DNA of 64,000 nucleotides from Synaphobranchus kaupii (lineage: Eukaryota; Chordata; Actinopteri; Anguilliformes; Synaphobranchidae). Positions 11,221-24,522 of this stretch are shown piece after piece. The stretch lies in NCBI GenBank assembly GCA_029718625.1, contig CM056385.1:27208125-27272124 (forward strand). The letters are read 5' to 3'. Made by a program: the position numbers and the translations under genes. The notes beneath the pieces were generated by a model. That model had not been told where the DNA came from. It made no database searches and saw only the letters and a program-made list of their open reading frames with translations. Position 1 is the first letter of the stretch. Each line of letters begins with the position of its first letter.

Positions 11221-11565
11221 CTGGTCCAGTTCCAGTTCTTTGACCGTTGCACAACACCACCACGCCCATGTTCAGTATTTTGAAAAGCCTCTCAGGCAGA
11301 CCTGATTTTTTTTCTTATTTCTGCTGTTCCAGAAACCCTTAAACATGGGGAATGTGCTTCGTCCCAGAGTCCTTTTCTTCTCTGCTGGTGGAACAAAGGT
11401 TTGAGAATAAGAGCCTGTGTTTTTGCGGGAAATGGCTCTAAATGGGTCTTGCTCTGCTCTGTCAGCCACCATTCCAATGCACAACTTCATAAAGCCAGCT
11501 CAGGGCCCTGTCTACTCGTCTTGCTTTGTCCTTTGATTAACTTTTATTTGGATGCTTTATTAGGT

Positions 11566-11574
11566 TTGTGTGTG

Positions 11575-11612
<38 letters not shown>

Positions 11613-11793
11613 CGTGTGTGTGTGGAGTTGGACATCTGGCTGAAACCACAGGATTGTGTGTGTTTGTGTGTGTGTCTGTGTTTATGGAGCCGAACTTGTG
11701 AATTAAAGGAAAATAATTTGTGTGTGCGCGTTCGTGCAAACGCGCACACACACATATAATCCTTTAAGCATGTAAGTGTCGTGTGTGCGCATA

Positions 11794-11830
<37 letters not shown>

Positions 11831-11853
11831 ATATGTGTGTGTGCGTCTGTGCA

Positions 11854-11886
<33 letters not shown>

Positions 11887-11935
11887 ATATGTGTGTGGGT
11901 GTGTGTGTGTGTCTGTGTCTGCGTGTGTGCATGAA
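11566..11935. repeat. (GT)n microsatellite cluster
   Basis: Several GT-rich tracts lie between short unique pieces: about 11566-11625, 11655-11680, 11800-11870 and 11890-11930. All open frames here (Cys-Val or His-Thr repeats) are artefacts. Confidence 0.95.
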
Positions 11936-13010
11936 GACAGAAGAAGCAGTGGAACTGAATACTTTTAGAGTGTGTGATCAGTGTGCTGGAGACAGTGTGC
12001 TCAGCATTTTGGAGAAACTTGATTACCTCGTTCATTACATCACATTTCAAAAATATGCACATGACTCTGCCTCATATGCTTTGCGTTTGGGTATGTTGTA
12101 CTCATTGTGTGGGTCACCATGGCAATCTGCCCTGGTATCATTATTTCAGCAAATTTCAAACCACTGTTTAAACATGAATGCAGTTATTTTTTCCAGATGT
12201 TTTTCTTAAAATTATTCAGGTATCCATGTCTCTCATTAATTAAGCATTGGAGAAAGTGAGGGATAGAGGTGTAACAGATGAATGACAGAGGGAGTGAGTG
12301 AGAGTAAAAGCGACAAAAAAAAGAATATCAAACCGGACCAGACTCCAGAGTGAAGAAGACTGCCATTTCCTCCTACTGATGGACTGGCTTCAGTTTTCAT
12401 AGGGTACGGAATGACTGCCTGTCTGGAGCTATTACAGTATTACTACCTTTCTCCTCCTTTCTCTTACCCATTTCTTTTTAACCTCACAGGAGCCCGTCTC
12501 TATGAGCATCTGTTTCTGGAACTCACCTCGTTCTGGAATGTTCTCATTCGACAGTTGATTATTAAATTCTCTGTCCTTCCTCTCAGTTCAGTGCTCATGC
12601 ATGCTTCCTTTTATCAGCAGCTCTCTCTCTCTCTCTCTCTCTCTCTCTATTGTGTAAAAAAAGAAAAATATTTCTTTTTTAACATGTCTGTCTCAAGAGG
12701 GCTCTATAATTCTTGTTTAAGACATTTTCCAATGAGCTTGAAAAAGTAAATGTGTTTATCCAGCCGTTGTCTTGAGGAAAATCACTTTTTTTGGTGAAAC
12801 GGCATATATCATATTCATAAATATGGAGGCTTTCTTTTAGTTATTTTGTTTAAAAATGGGAAACAGGGACCCGTTTCAGTGTTTCACTGCTACAAGTCTT
12901 CCCTGAATGTTCTCTTACATGAAACAGCTGCACATGTGAGGGGTTTGAGCAGTTCCCCCACAGTTCATGCTGATGGGTTTCCAATGGTGCCGCCTTAGAA
13001 AGGATATTGG
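11936..13010. other. Non-coding, no gene seen
   Basis: A short (CT)n tract lies at about 12620-12647. No exon or repeat family was recognised otherwise. Confidence 0.5.
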
Positions 13011-13303
13011 CAATGTTCTTTTTAAAGTTTTGGCTCAACCCCATCAAACAGCTTTGGGACAATTGGACGGATTGTGAGCCAGGCCTAATCACCCAACATC
13101 AGTGCCCGACCTAACTAATGCTCTTGTGGCTGAATGGAAGCACATCCACGCAGCAATGTTCCAACATCTAGTGGAAAGACTTCCCAGGAGAGTGGAAGCT
13201 GTTATAGCAGTAAAGGGGGGCCAACTCCATATTAATGTCCATGATTTTGGAATGAGATGTTGGAAGGAGCAGGTGTCCATACACTTTTGGCCATGTAGTG
13301 TAG
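13010..13303 (+). mobile_element. Tc1-type transposon relic, 3' end
   Basis: The + strand reads LNPIKQLWDNWTDCEPGLI, the decayed catalytic-Glu region of a Tc1 transposase with Lys where Glu is expected. A shifted frame from 13105 gives PDLTNALVAEWKH and VERLPRRVEAVIAVKGG, the usual C-terminus. The element ends with a Tc1 terminal repeat, TTTTGGCCATGTAGTGTA, at about 13303. The 5' part is missing. This family differs from the Sleeping-Beauty-like copies elsewhere in the window. Confidence 0.75.
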
Positions 13304-13519
13304 CCAATGATGCACTGTCCCAGAGGATCCCCTGGCACAGAGTACTTCACTTTTCAGATTAGGTCCACCTACTAATGACTACTTAGGAGCTCTTTGCTAC
13401 CATTTAAGGTTTGATGTGACCTCTTTTCAGGTCAAACTATGACCCACTGTTGTTAAAAGTCTTACACTGCATATACAGTGTGCTTTAAGGAATGCTTAGA
13501 TTAATTAATATATACTTAA

Positions 13520-15005
13520 CATTATATTATATTACATTCATTTGGCAGACGCTTTTATCCAAAGTGATGTACAATAAGTGCGTACCCAAGGACATTGAAG
13601 CAACTACAAAACAGATCAGACAAAGCACATCTTTCTCTTAACATAGCAGCTCTCCCTAGTAATGAACATTGAATATAGTATACACAGTAATCTGTGGGTA
13701 AGTCAGCTATACATTATAAACTAAAATCAAACAAGAGTAAAAAAACAGGAAACAAGTGCTATGAAAATGGTCCTAGATTGGTAGGTCAGTCAAGGTGGAA
13801 TCTGAACAGGTGTGTCATCAGACCATGACGGAAAGCAGGCAGTGTTTGAGCAGAACGTAGAGGAATGGCGATTTAGTTACACCACTGGGGAGCTAGGGTG
13901 GAAAAGCTCCGCAGTCGGGACAAGCGAGAGCCATTGATACGGAGGGAGGGAAGTGCGAGTCGCCCTGCTACAGCAGAGTGAGGTGGTCCATCTGGAGTGT
14001 AGGCCTGGATTATGTCCTGCAGGTAGGAGGGTCTTGTCCTTTTGGCCGCAGTGTAGGCCAGGGTCAGGTTTGAGCAGAACGTAGAGGAATGGCGATTTTG
14101 GACTACACTCCAGCTTGACCACTTTGAACCTGATCCGGCAGCCAGTGGAGTGACCTCAGCAGGGGGTTGACATACAAGAACTTTGGGAGGTTGAAGACAA
14201 GTCGAGCAACCAGTTGTAGAGGCAGAATGGCGCACGCTGGCAGGCTTGCGAGACGAGAAGCTGGGTGGAGTAGGTGGTCAGGTACGATCAAATCCTCCTG
14301 ATGTTGCACAGGAGGAACGTGCAGGACCGTGCTGTTGCCCTGATGTGCTCCTTGAAGTCCAGCTGGTCATCCAGAACCACCCCCAGGTTCCTTGCAGAGC
14401 GGGAGGCAGCCACCATGATACCGTCAACAGTGATGGAGAGGTCATGTAGTGGGGAGGTCTTGTATGGCATGAAGAGCAGCTCCGTCTTGTCAAGGTTGAG
14501 CTTCAGGTGATGGCTAGCCATCCACATAGAGATGTCAGCCAGGCAAGCAGATATGCTCTCCGTAACCTGTGTGGTAGAGGGAAGGAAAGAGAGGAAGAGT
14601 TGTGTGTCATCAGCATAACTATAGTATGAGAAGCCATGTGACTTAATGACTGAACCAAGAGACTTAGTATAAATGGAGAACAGCAGAGGACCCAGTACAG
14701 ATCCCTGCGGGACTCCTGTAAAAAGGAGATGAGGTGCAGAGACGGAACCCTTCCAGGAGACTTGGTAGGATCTTTATGTGAGATAGGATGTAAACCAAGA
14801 GAGGGCAGTCCCAGAAATGCCCATCTCAGTGAGTGTGGAGATCAGAAGTTCATGGTTGACCATGTAGAACACTCTAGACAGGTCAAGGAGAATCAGGACA
14901 GGAGAGAGGGAGGAGGCTCTACCAGTGGCGAGTGCCTCTGTCACAGCCAGGAGAGCAGGCTGTGACCATTTATATAGCTCGTGACCATTTGCACATTGCA
15001 TTCCT
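13520..15005 (-). mobile_element. L2-like LINE, 5'-truncated and decayed
   Basis: On the minus strand the frames run, in order, LDLSRVFYMVNHELLIST (RT motif A, 15001-14774), then WMASHHLKLNLDKTELLFMP and ARNLGVVLDDQLDFKEHI (14527-14288). C-terminal sequence such as RSLHWLPDQVQ follows (14309-14103), then more decayed sequence to 13873. The 3' tail at about 13570-13520 is CTTTGGATAAAAGCGTCTGC with ATGTAAT-like repeats. The segment order matches fish L2-like LINEs. Frameshifts and stops make it inactive. Its tail is shared with the window's tRNA-SINEs. Confidence 0.85.
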
Positions 15006-16827
15006 TAGGACCAGAAACCCAACCACCAGTGTTCAGTGTTCTCAAGTGACAATAATGGGGATCCTCCCTGCTGTGGACCGCGTGTTCCTAATTTCAGGTG
15101 TTTGACCTCTGCGCCAATAGGAAAAGTGGGGTCAAAAAATCCACAGGATTAGAAACCGGTAGCAACTTGCATCCTCATTGGGGGAAATTAGATATCAGAG
15201 AGCAGGGAAAATACACCTGTATAACATCCCATCAAAGCCAAAGTATACATTCAACAGCCAATCAACAAAAACTTTAATGAAACACTTTATATTACAAGAG
15301 AAAAAAACAAAACAAGCAAAAAAAAAACTATAAAATGCTTCCAAGGACAAAATGTAGAACAGTTGGTTTGACTCCGCTAGCTTGTGTGTACTGAGTGACT
15401 GGTCCTGTCAATATTAAAGAGATCCATTTCTTTTGTAATGAGAGAGGCATGATATGTCCACATTGAGTCAGAAAGAGAAGGATCTGGGTGATAACAGGTA
15501 ACATCTAGATCCATCTCTTCCCTACTCAATAACAGATTAGTGTAGTCTATCACAGCAATGAACAACAAGTGTCAAACAATTCCCAGAGGGAATCGCAATT
15601 TGTAGTTATGGCAGGTTTTATATCCTCCAAAGACCAGCAAGTAATTTCTGTCCCCGGTAGGGGACATGAGTGTCTGGTCTTAATTTTAAGAACCATATAG
15701 TATTCTAATATGCTAAAACCTACATTACAAGGGAAATTCAATAAAAATAAAATAAATAATATTTTAGAAAAATATTTTTCACTAACATTTTTTTGTCATA
15801 CATTAAAATAAATGTGAAATACTTAAACCTTTTTTCTGCCAGGTCTCAGGAGGATGTGTAAACATGGGCAATGCCCTGAGTTGATAAAAGTAATATTATG
15901 AAAAAAGACCAGAGCTTTGAGGTTCATAAAAGTTCCCAGGTGACATGTTTTATGCAATGTTAAAAACCCTTGTTTGCATAGTAATTCTGGGACTGTACTC
16001 TTCACTGAAATAATTTTTGGAAAATGGCTACAGCCATAGAAGAATTTTGTGGTCTTTAATCCGAGACATATCATCCTGACATATTTTCTCTGCCTCAAGC
16101 ACAAAACATTATGATACTACTGCATGAGTCTGAACTCTGAAGAGACTGACACTGCTGTGAGAAAAGTCCACCCGTCTCCTCGGATCTGTTTTTCCTAACA
16201 AACCAGTGGTCACTTACTTCTGACCAATCATGATCTTCTCTGTTTTGAGGTTTGAATTATTGGAGAAAGGGATTCAACCAAGGAATTTCTCAGGTGGTGT
16301 ATCAGTAAATAACTCACAAAAAGCAGCCTCCCTTTCCAGATCCTCCAGAGATCTGATTGGAGAAAAATGTAAAAAACAAAGTGCATTTGATGTTTGTGGA
16401 GAGACACCACCTATGAACACCAATCGTATGCTGCTCACAGCACAGTTCCACTGGCTCTCAGGGTCCTGGGTTTACCCCCCTTCCCCATACTGTGGGAAAT
16501 AATTACTGAAAAAGAGAATATCCGGGGTAGGACAGAACAAATAAATCCCCTACCACATGAAGGCATTTTTTAAGTGCCCCCTTGCCCACATGAAAGCGCT
16601 TTTATCTACCCGGCCCCACCCTGCTTCCCAGAGCTGCTGTATGTTTTTGGATCATGACAGCCAGTCACTCAAGCAAGAAGAAAGCACGTAACCCTCAGAA
16701 GGACTATTCAACTTATGTAGGTGCAATATACTGTATATGTACATAGCATCGTTGTTTGGTGTATGCATTATCAATGGTAGGGATCCTGGGTAGGATATGT
16801 CAGGACAGTCCTCTGGGAATCACAGGG
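15006..16827. other. Non-coding, no gene seen
   Basis: No reading frame here resembles a known protein and no repeat family was recognised. Confidence 0.5.
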
Positions 16828-18106
16828 GGTGCATCCCAATACTCAAAAAATCCACCCTCCCTTCCTCCACTACAACCTCCTCTACTCAGTGCCCCGGAAA
16901 CCCTTGTTTGCATAGTATTCGAATATTGGAAAAGACAAGCGAAGAGGCTTCAAACTCGGGTTCTCCTCGAAGCATACATCGATGTATCCTACTGCGGAAG
17001 TTTTTTTCACATTTTTTGGTGACATCATCGTGCTCACACCCACAGAGATTTAAAGATGGCAACAGTGATGATGCGTAGCTATGCCTTCACCAAGATAATG
17101 ATGCCCCAATGCAAGATATTTAGCCTAAATTGTGTGTGCTTCAGTAGGTTAATATCACACATAGGACATAGCATCCTACAACGGATACAAAATGCCAGTC
17201 TGTTTTTGTGGTTCATATCCTACATAAAAATTTGGCAATTTAAGTCAGGGAAACAGCTTTATTTATTTGCTTGCACATTAATGTTGCATATCAATGAACA
17301 AGACTATACATAAATATAGCCTAAGCATGACAGCTACCATTTCAGTATGTGAATATACATTAATGAATTTATTCAACCAATCATTTCCAAAGGACATTTT
17401 AAAATTTGATTTCAGATGTTACAGTGGGAAATAGGCCTAATTGTTTTTCGGTGTGACAACTGCAATACTATGAACATTGGGAATGATATCTCCAATAATA
17501 TAACGATAATTCGTTCCACTCATCTACGGAAATGTTTCTGAATTTGTCTACGTGAGATGCAAAAAACTGGCAATAGTAGGCTGTAGTGTGGCTACAGTAG
17601 CCTATATGAGGTGAATTAGTGCTCGGTTCAGACAGCGGGAACATCGGGATTCTGGAATTACAGTAAATTGTTACGTTTGCATATAGGCTACTATGTGATG
17701 TTTACTTTGATCTAATGTTACTGATTACATATTAATTAGTGTCTCGGTGCGAACTGCAATGTCAGGTTGGCTACATGTTTATAGCTACTGTACATGTACT
17801 TCTGCTTGAAACTTAAAAGATATTTTGCAGCTTTAAATGGGCTGGCCGTGCATAAGATCTGTGATTGGTGCTGGGACTCATTGTGGGCTCGGCGTCAGTT
17901 TTAAGGTTAAGTTATGATAGTTGACGGCGATTTTGAAGACGAAGAAGCGGATTAACTGTCCCAATTTTCTTCACTGCTCCTCGTTCTCTCCTTTCCTCCA
18001 CTCCCCTTCTCCCCTCCATTCCTCCACATACTTCTGGGTAGGAGAGGAGTGGTAGTGGGGGAGTGGAGGAAAGGAGGTGGGAAGTGAAGAATATTGGGAC
18101 ACAGCC
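16828..18106. mobile_element. Non-autonomous DNA element with CT-rich inverted termini (long form)
   Basis: The left end reads GTGCATCCCAATACTC, then CCACCCTCCCTTCCTCCACT. The right end, reversed, reads GGCTGTGTCCCAATATTC, then CCACCTCCTTTCCTCCACT. The inverted repeat is imperfect and roughly 70-100 bases long. The 1.1-kb interior is AT-rich with no transposase. A 0.3-kb relative lies at 36679-36986 inside an RCE1 intron. The superfamily is not assigned and no clear target duplication was identified. Confidence 0.65.
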
Positions 18107-18107
18107 A

Positions 18108-18555
18108 GGCTGTGTCTGAATCAGAGTCCTATCTACTGTGTCTTGTGTACTGGCAGATGTGTGCTGTTTAATGTGTACTGTTTAGTATGCATTGTGAAGT
18201 ATGCAAAAAATATCCTCCATGCCATTTCTAACCGTACTGTGGAAGTGTCGTAAGACGTCCCAACATTGAGCGGCCATGTCACATGTTGTTTTTGTTGTTA
18301 TTGAAGGAAAACGTCAGCAAAGCTGCGACTCATTTTTCAAAAAACAAAGCTGCACATCATATTTATGCGACGAAAATGTTTGAATACTTCTTGAAAAGTA
18401 TGCTCTCAAATATACTCAGTGAAACCCCGGAAGTAAGTATATCATACGGGGGTTTTAAGTATACTACATTTAGAGAAAATTTTAACTACTTTCTCATCCT
18501 GTCTACTCAACAAGCCTACTTAATAGTATGGAAGGGTGCTGATTCGGACACAGCC
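18108..18555. mobile_element. Non-autonomous DNA element with GGCTGTGTC termini
   Basis: It starts GGCTGTGTCTGAATCAG and ends GCTGATTCGGACACAGCC, a near-perfect inverted repeat of about 18 bases. It begins one base after the element at 16828-18106 ends. The interior holds no credible gene; the 158-codon frame at 18283-18759 crosses the element boundary. Confidence 0.65.
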
Positions 18556-18939
18556 ACAGTCTTTGTCTTGGGTTGTGTGGTCTCCCATGGAAACTCAAAA
18601 CCCACAGCTGTAGGCGTAGTTCTCCCATGTTCCCAAAGAGAGGATCAGATTGATTATTTTGCTAGTTTTCACGAAAAACTGAAATTAAATTATGGTACTT
18701 ATTGGACTATTTCACAAGTATTTCCTGTTCTCACGGGGACTCAAGAACTTTCCATGTAGTTAAAAAATTCCCTGGAGTTGCCATATTTGGAGTTTATAGT
18801 CAAATATTTGCTGAATTTGGTTCATAGAAAGAGTTTCACACAATCTGGATGCATAGTCTGACCAGACACACAAGGGATCAAATTAGATTCCCTTCAGTTA
18901 GAGAAAAACATTAAATGGTCATTCAAACATTTCAGACAT

Positions 18940-19250
18940 ATTCAGAATGTTATTGATGGTCAGTCTGTGTATATCCACACTAAATATCATTACATATTCA
19001 GAATGTTCTTGATGGTCAGTCTGTGTATATCCACACTAAATATCATTACATATTCAGAATGTTTTTGATGGTCAGTCTGTGTGTATCCACACTAAATATC
19101 ATTACATATTCAGTGTGTTATTGATGGTCAGTCTGTGTATATCCACACTAAATATCATTACATATTCAGTGTGTTTTTGATGGCCAGTCATTTTACATTC
19201 ACACTAAATATCACTACATATTCAGTGTGTTCTTGATGGTAAGTCCGTGC
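18940..19250. repeat. 56-base minisatellite
   Basis: Copies of ATTCAG(A/T)(A/G)TGTT start at 18940, 18996, 19052, 19108, 19164 and 19220, exactly 56 bases apart. Each includes GATGGTCAGTCTGTG and CCACACTAAATATCA. Confidence 0.95.
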
Positions 19251-19559
19251 CACTGGCAAAACACAACGACTTAACCTTAATGGACTGCTTTGTGCTCCTC
19301 TGTGATAGAGAAGAATATTATACATTTTCTCCTGTCTCTGTATTCAGCTGCTGTTTTCTACAACAGACACTAGAATAGACAATACAGGTAATGTCCTACA
19401 GTGTATAAAAAAAGGTTACATTTATATTCTTTATTAAGTAATATAATTGGTCAGGGAAAAAAAAGATTTTAACAAGTAACATTTGACCATTTAAATGGTT
19501 ATAAAGAAAATAAAACAAATATGAATGATCCCAAGCATACATCAACATCAACCATGCTA

Positions 19560-19690
19560 CATTATGGGAAGGATGTGCTTTGTCTTGTCTGTTCTGTAGT
19601 GATCTTGATGACGTCTCTGTATGCACTTATTGTACGTCGCTTTGTATAAAAGCGTCTACTAAATGAATGTAATGTAATGTAATGTAACCA
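19560..19690 (+). mobile_element. L2-like LINE or SINE 3' tail
   Basis: The sequence GTCGCTTTGTATAAAAGCG followed by TCTACTAAATGAATG and (TAATG)n matches the 3' tail of the L2-like LINE at 13520 and of the SINE at 40264. Only the tail is preserved. Confidence 0.6.
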
Positions 19691-21770
19691 AGAAATAGTT
19701 TTACCAAGCAATTACTGCTTTGCCGTGGCCATCTCAATCTCCAGACCAGAGAATTTGAGGTTTGAATTGAAGAGGGCAGTCCACAAACACAGATTGAAGG
19801 ACTTTGAGTATTTTTGAAGATTCTGTACAGAGTAAGGTTCAAAGTTCCCCCAAATACATTCACCAATCTCATGAAACACTATAGCACACGACCACATCGT
19901 GCTTTCCTTGTGTAGGGAGCATGCACAACGTACTGAAAACAGTGGTGCGAATATTGGTGACACTTTTTTGAAATAAATACTTGAAATAAGCAACTTGTAT
20001 TGCGGTATTATTGATGTAAGTAAAGAGAAACCCCAAACGTCTTCAAAACATCAACAAATTACAGAATGTAATATATTAAATGTCTTCCTTGTTGCCAGGA
20101 CAACAGTATACACAATACACAGTTGGTTCCCCAGGAACACATTTTAAAAATCCCTGACCTACAGAATGACTCCCAGGGTACCAGAATGTACTCTAGCAGA
20201 GTGCAGAGAATGCTACTGTACCTTTGTGTATGATGATTCTTACATAACAAATAAGCTAAAATAAAAACCATATATTCAAATGGTTGTCTCGATGCCCCAT
20301 TAACTTTTAATAGCCACTTCCTTCACAGCCCATATAAGGAAATGGCCTGTGTAAGAAAAGAGTATCCCTCCCTTCCTTCTCCTTTTATGCCACTCAAAAT
20401 GGCAAACATGGCGCCAGAGTTGGAATTCTTGTTTATCTATTTTACTGATTATGTATTCGCCTCAGCCTGACGGTGGAGAGCCATGTAGGGTGGCCTGGTT
20501 TAAGCCCCGCCCCCCCCCCATCGTATTGTGAGCCCCGAGGTGTTGCATAGCTAAATTTATTCGCCATGTTTGACGACAGCTTGTGCATTCAGAGTTCTGG
20601 TCAGAACCCCCCTCTCTAACACCGTTACCCCCTCTGACCCCCCCCCCCCCCCCCCCCCCCCCCCAACCCTGTCTGCTTTCTCAGGACCCCCAGAGGAAGC
20701 TGGAATGAGACTTTCCTGGAGCCCTGCACCCGCCCCAAGCCACTAGCTCCAAAACAACGAGAGAAAAAAAGCTGGCTCACTTTACATGTCTGGGTTCCCT
20801 TAAAATCTTTGTGTTATTTAAAAAAAAATGAAAATAATCATAAACCCTTCCATTTTGGAGATGAAAATTGTTTATTTGTCCCCCCCCCCCCCCCCCCCCG
20901 ACAATTGTATTAGTCTATTATTTTTTGTGGAGGGAGGTGGTGAGAAAGGGGGAGGACGTGGGAATTGGCCTGGATTGCGTTCAGAATACTAAATAACCTC
21001 TAAAGGCGCAGCGGTAGAATGTGTTCCGGGGTTTCTCGGCGCGTGGAACGAAGCGTGTCGAACGAAGCGGAGACGGGCGGGTGTTTGAAGCAGCCCCTAC
21101 GCACCGTGCAAATGCTGCACAGGGTTCGGTGCATAACTGGGGCGCGGCACCTCGCTTCTAGCAGCGAGACGCAACTCACAGGAAATATCTACCTCACGCC
21201 CCTCGCCTTTGGTGCGGTTTCAAAGGGAGCAACACTAGCGTCAGGACCTGGAGTTCAGCAAAACTGCTATTTCTTCACTGCAAGAGCTGCAGAGAATATA
21301 TTATTGCAGAGAAGCAACATGCTGGGTCACCATGGCTTTGTTAATAATGGAAAGAGCAGGTCTCTGAGGTACTAAAGCAAATGCCTGCACTGGATAGATG
21401 AGTACAGTGAAGCTGGGGACATATGAATGTGTATATGATTATAATAAAGATAATAAACATCATGGCAAGAAAGAGCTTATACACGCAAAGACACATGCAA
21501 GGATATAGAAATACACATGCATGCACACACACAAAAATACAAGATACTTCAGATGTGCAGTAATAATATATGTTTAATATTTTTACTTCTACAGGTTTCT
21601 ACGCATCACCATGTTGGCACTGGCAGTCAGTATGAAACACCATGGGGCACATATTACACCAGGATTTAGCTGAGCAAGCTGCCAGTAAAACAGATTTCAT
21701 ACAGTATTTGATACTTTTCTTATCTTTTACAACTATATATATTTGTACCTGTGTTATTTTCAGATACAGC
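19691..21770. other. Non-coding; poly-C tracts and a CpG-rich block
   Basis: Long C runs lie at about 20640-20664 and 20881-20899. The block 21005-21230 is GC- and CpG-rich (repeated CGAACGAAGCG). It could be a small CpG island, but no promoter-associated exon was recognised. Confidence 0.45.
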
Positions 21771-21771
21771 C

Positions 21772-21936
21772 TACTGATATACATGCTACTGATATACATG
21801 CTACTGATATACATGCTACTGATATACATGCTACTGATATACATGCTACTGATATGCATGCTACTGATATACATGCTACTGATATACATGCTACTGATAT
21901 ACATGCTACTGATATACATGCTACTGATATACATGG
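21772..21936. repeat. 15-base minisatellite, 11 copies
   Basis: Eleven copies of TACTGATATACATGC occur, one with GATATGCATG. Because 15 is a multiple of 3, every frame stays open (Thr-Asp-Ile-His-Ala repeats); these are not genes. Confidence 0.95.
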
Positions 21937-23870
21937 AAACAAGCATGTGCAGAGGGGAGGGGGCCCGAGCACCTGCCCCTTTTGACCCAGGTGCCCGAAG
22001 TGCCCCTTTGATTTGATAAAAAATTGATATTTGTATTATTATTGTTACTGTCATTTTTTTTATTCATTCGTTTTGGTAAAACCTGTTCTGTACAATAACT
22101 GGGTGTTGTAAAAGTTTTTTTTTTAAGGTTGGTGTGCTCTTTTCTCACTATGAGCACCTGCCCTTCAAAGGGTCTCTGCACCGCCCCTGCACAGAAACAC
22201 TCTCACCCTCTCAATGCATGCTTTGCAGTTTGAATAGTAAAAAAATACCATCAGTTCAGAAGCTCTTTTTGAGGACCGGTGATTACATCAGTAAGTGTGA
22301 GAGGGGTATGGAGTAAGCCGCACTGCTCCACTTTAAAGGTCCTCACAGAGTGATGAAAACAGGGAGCACACACATACACAGACAGACAGTCTAGCGGACT
22401 ATACACAGACTTTTACCTCTCATAGTCCAGCATACTCGAAGTGGGATCAGCACAGCTGAGATCAGCCCAGCTGGGATCAGCCGCTAACTCCCTGATTTAC
22501 GGCCCCAGGTCCCGCCAGCACCGTGTGGAGAAGAGATTACTCACCATTTTCCAGCCTCACCTTTCATTCCACTCCAAAGGCTGTGGCGCTTGATAGATTG
22601 GGCTGAGCAGTGGGTTGGCATGGCAACGGAGGGCCACAGCCAGGTATCCTGCTTAACGACGCGGCAGGGACGGTTGGCCAGGGATTGCGTTTAACGGCAC
22701 AGCGGGGAGGGCTTGCTGGAGCCGCAGTGTCGTCTGGCCGTCTCGGGCCCCACATGTTCACTACTGTGGCGGTGTGCTGATCTGGGATCAGCTGGGGCGG
22801 GAGTGGGGGGGTAAGTAATGACTGCTGCAGGGCTCCTTCTCTCCTTCAATGAGATTACTGGTGATGTGTGAGGAAGTCAAGATTTTCCACCTCGTCGGAT
22901 TTTGATGGGTTTGAAGCTCCTGAATGAAAAGGCAATTTTGTTTTGTACTTCACAGTGCAGGATAAATGGCGAATACCATTATTAAACGGAGGCAGCACTG
23001 CAACACACTCACCTGAATTTCCCCTGAGTGCAGCGATCATTTCACGAAAACAGAAACAAATTAATCCTAATACCCATTACACTGAAATGGGGAGGCGTCA
23101 GAGCCGGAAAGTTCACAAGCTGCTGCCGATGCAGAGCATACCACATCTGTAGTTTTGGAAAGACCCACGGCTGGGTCTTCACACAAAATTACATTTGACA
23201 GTCAATCGGGGAGTGTGTGTAGTTGAGCTGCAATGAAGAATCAGACCAAATTTCAAACCAGCACCAACTCCAAAGCTCTTTCCAAGTGGTGAGAAAAGCA
23301 GCATCTACTGTTTTGGGAATCTTGTTGAACGTTTTTAAAAATTGGTCTTGTGCCACTGCAAACAAACTGTCATGGAGGTTGTATTCATTGATTAATCCTG
23401 GATGTTGCATCTTTCCAAATAGCCAGGATCTCTGACATGGCCTTGTTCCAATATATAAAAAATGTGTCTGCAAATACTTCACAAAACCAAAAGCTGAATT
23501 TGTTTTCGACCATATTGTGACATATTTAATGAAAACCTAAAACAAAATTACCCACAGGGGTTTGGGAGGCTGAATATGTGATGTTAAAAATTACCATAAT
23601 TCTTCAAACCTATTGATTTCTAAACTATGTAACATGTAAAGCAGTCATTTTGGCATGCATATAAGATGATGAATGATTCTCTATTTTGAGGGCTTCTCCA
23701 GTAAAGGTGCCTAACAACAGGCTGCCATCTGAGATAGTCTTTATTATTTTCTTTTCCTGCCCAAAAACATTTCCCGGCATAGAAACAGGGTCTGTTTTAG
23801 AGCTTTTAGGTTGCAAGCTGGAGGGCCTTAGTCTGTCAATTCTTAAGAATCCTGCATGAAGGATTGAGAG
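21937..23870. other. Non-coding; GC-rich block at 22430-22810
   Basis: No exon was recognised. The GC-rich block contains repeated (G)ATCAGC(A/C)CAGCTG words and GTTGGCATGGCAAC, one base off an RFX X-box. It may be a regulatory or conserved non-coding element, but nothing in the sequence proves it. Confidence 0.4.
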
Positions 23871-23874
23871 ACAG

Positions 23875-23964
<90 letters not shown>
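23875..23964. repeat. (AC)n microsatellite
   Basis: About 45 uninterrupted AC repeats. Confidence 0.97.
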
Positions 23965-23966
<2 letters not shown>

Positions 23967-24377
23967 TTCATACAGAGTCAGACTTCAATATGTGAAGCAA
24001 TTACTTTTCTTGAGAGTTTAATTTCGGAGGTAGCAATTGAAGTCTAACTGAAGAACGATGGCTACTTCCGGAGAAAAATAAAGAAGAGAAGACAAAGGAT
24101 TTAAAATACTTGGAATAAAAAACATACCAGATGTCTACACCATTCTGCCTGTTATGACTGCCTGTAGCTCAAGGCTGTTTGGCAGGCATAAGACATTCCA
24201 TAGCCAGAGATGAAGGCACAGTGATGGGCGCTGGATCACCATAGGCTCAGCTGTACAGGTGTAGCCCCCAATCAAATAAAAATCAGAGCCTAACATTCTG
24301 CCTTTCTAACATCAGGCACAACTCCTTTACATAATGGCGGAAGCAAAATTTTACCAGGATCATGCTGTGCATAGCCT

Positions 24378-24522
24378 CACCTGCCAGATTCATGACCAGT
24401 GGTACTGCGAGCCTGACCAGGTTCATGACCAGTAGTACCGCGAGCCTGACCAGGTTCATGACCATTAGTACCACAAGCCTGACCAGGTTCATGACCAGTG
24501 CTATGGTGAGCCTGACCAGGTC
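24378..24522. repeat. 33-base minisatellite
   Basis: About four and a half copies of CCTGACCAGGTTCATGACCA plus a 13-base variable part. Confidence 0.9.

Noticed and set aside
11537..12062. His-Thr and Cys-Val rich frames
   Set aside because: These are translations of the GT microsatellite cluster.
18283..18759. 158-codon frame
   Set aside because: It crosses the right boundary (18555) of a terminal-inverted-repeat element and resembles no protein.
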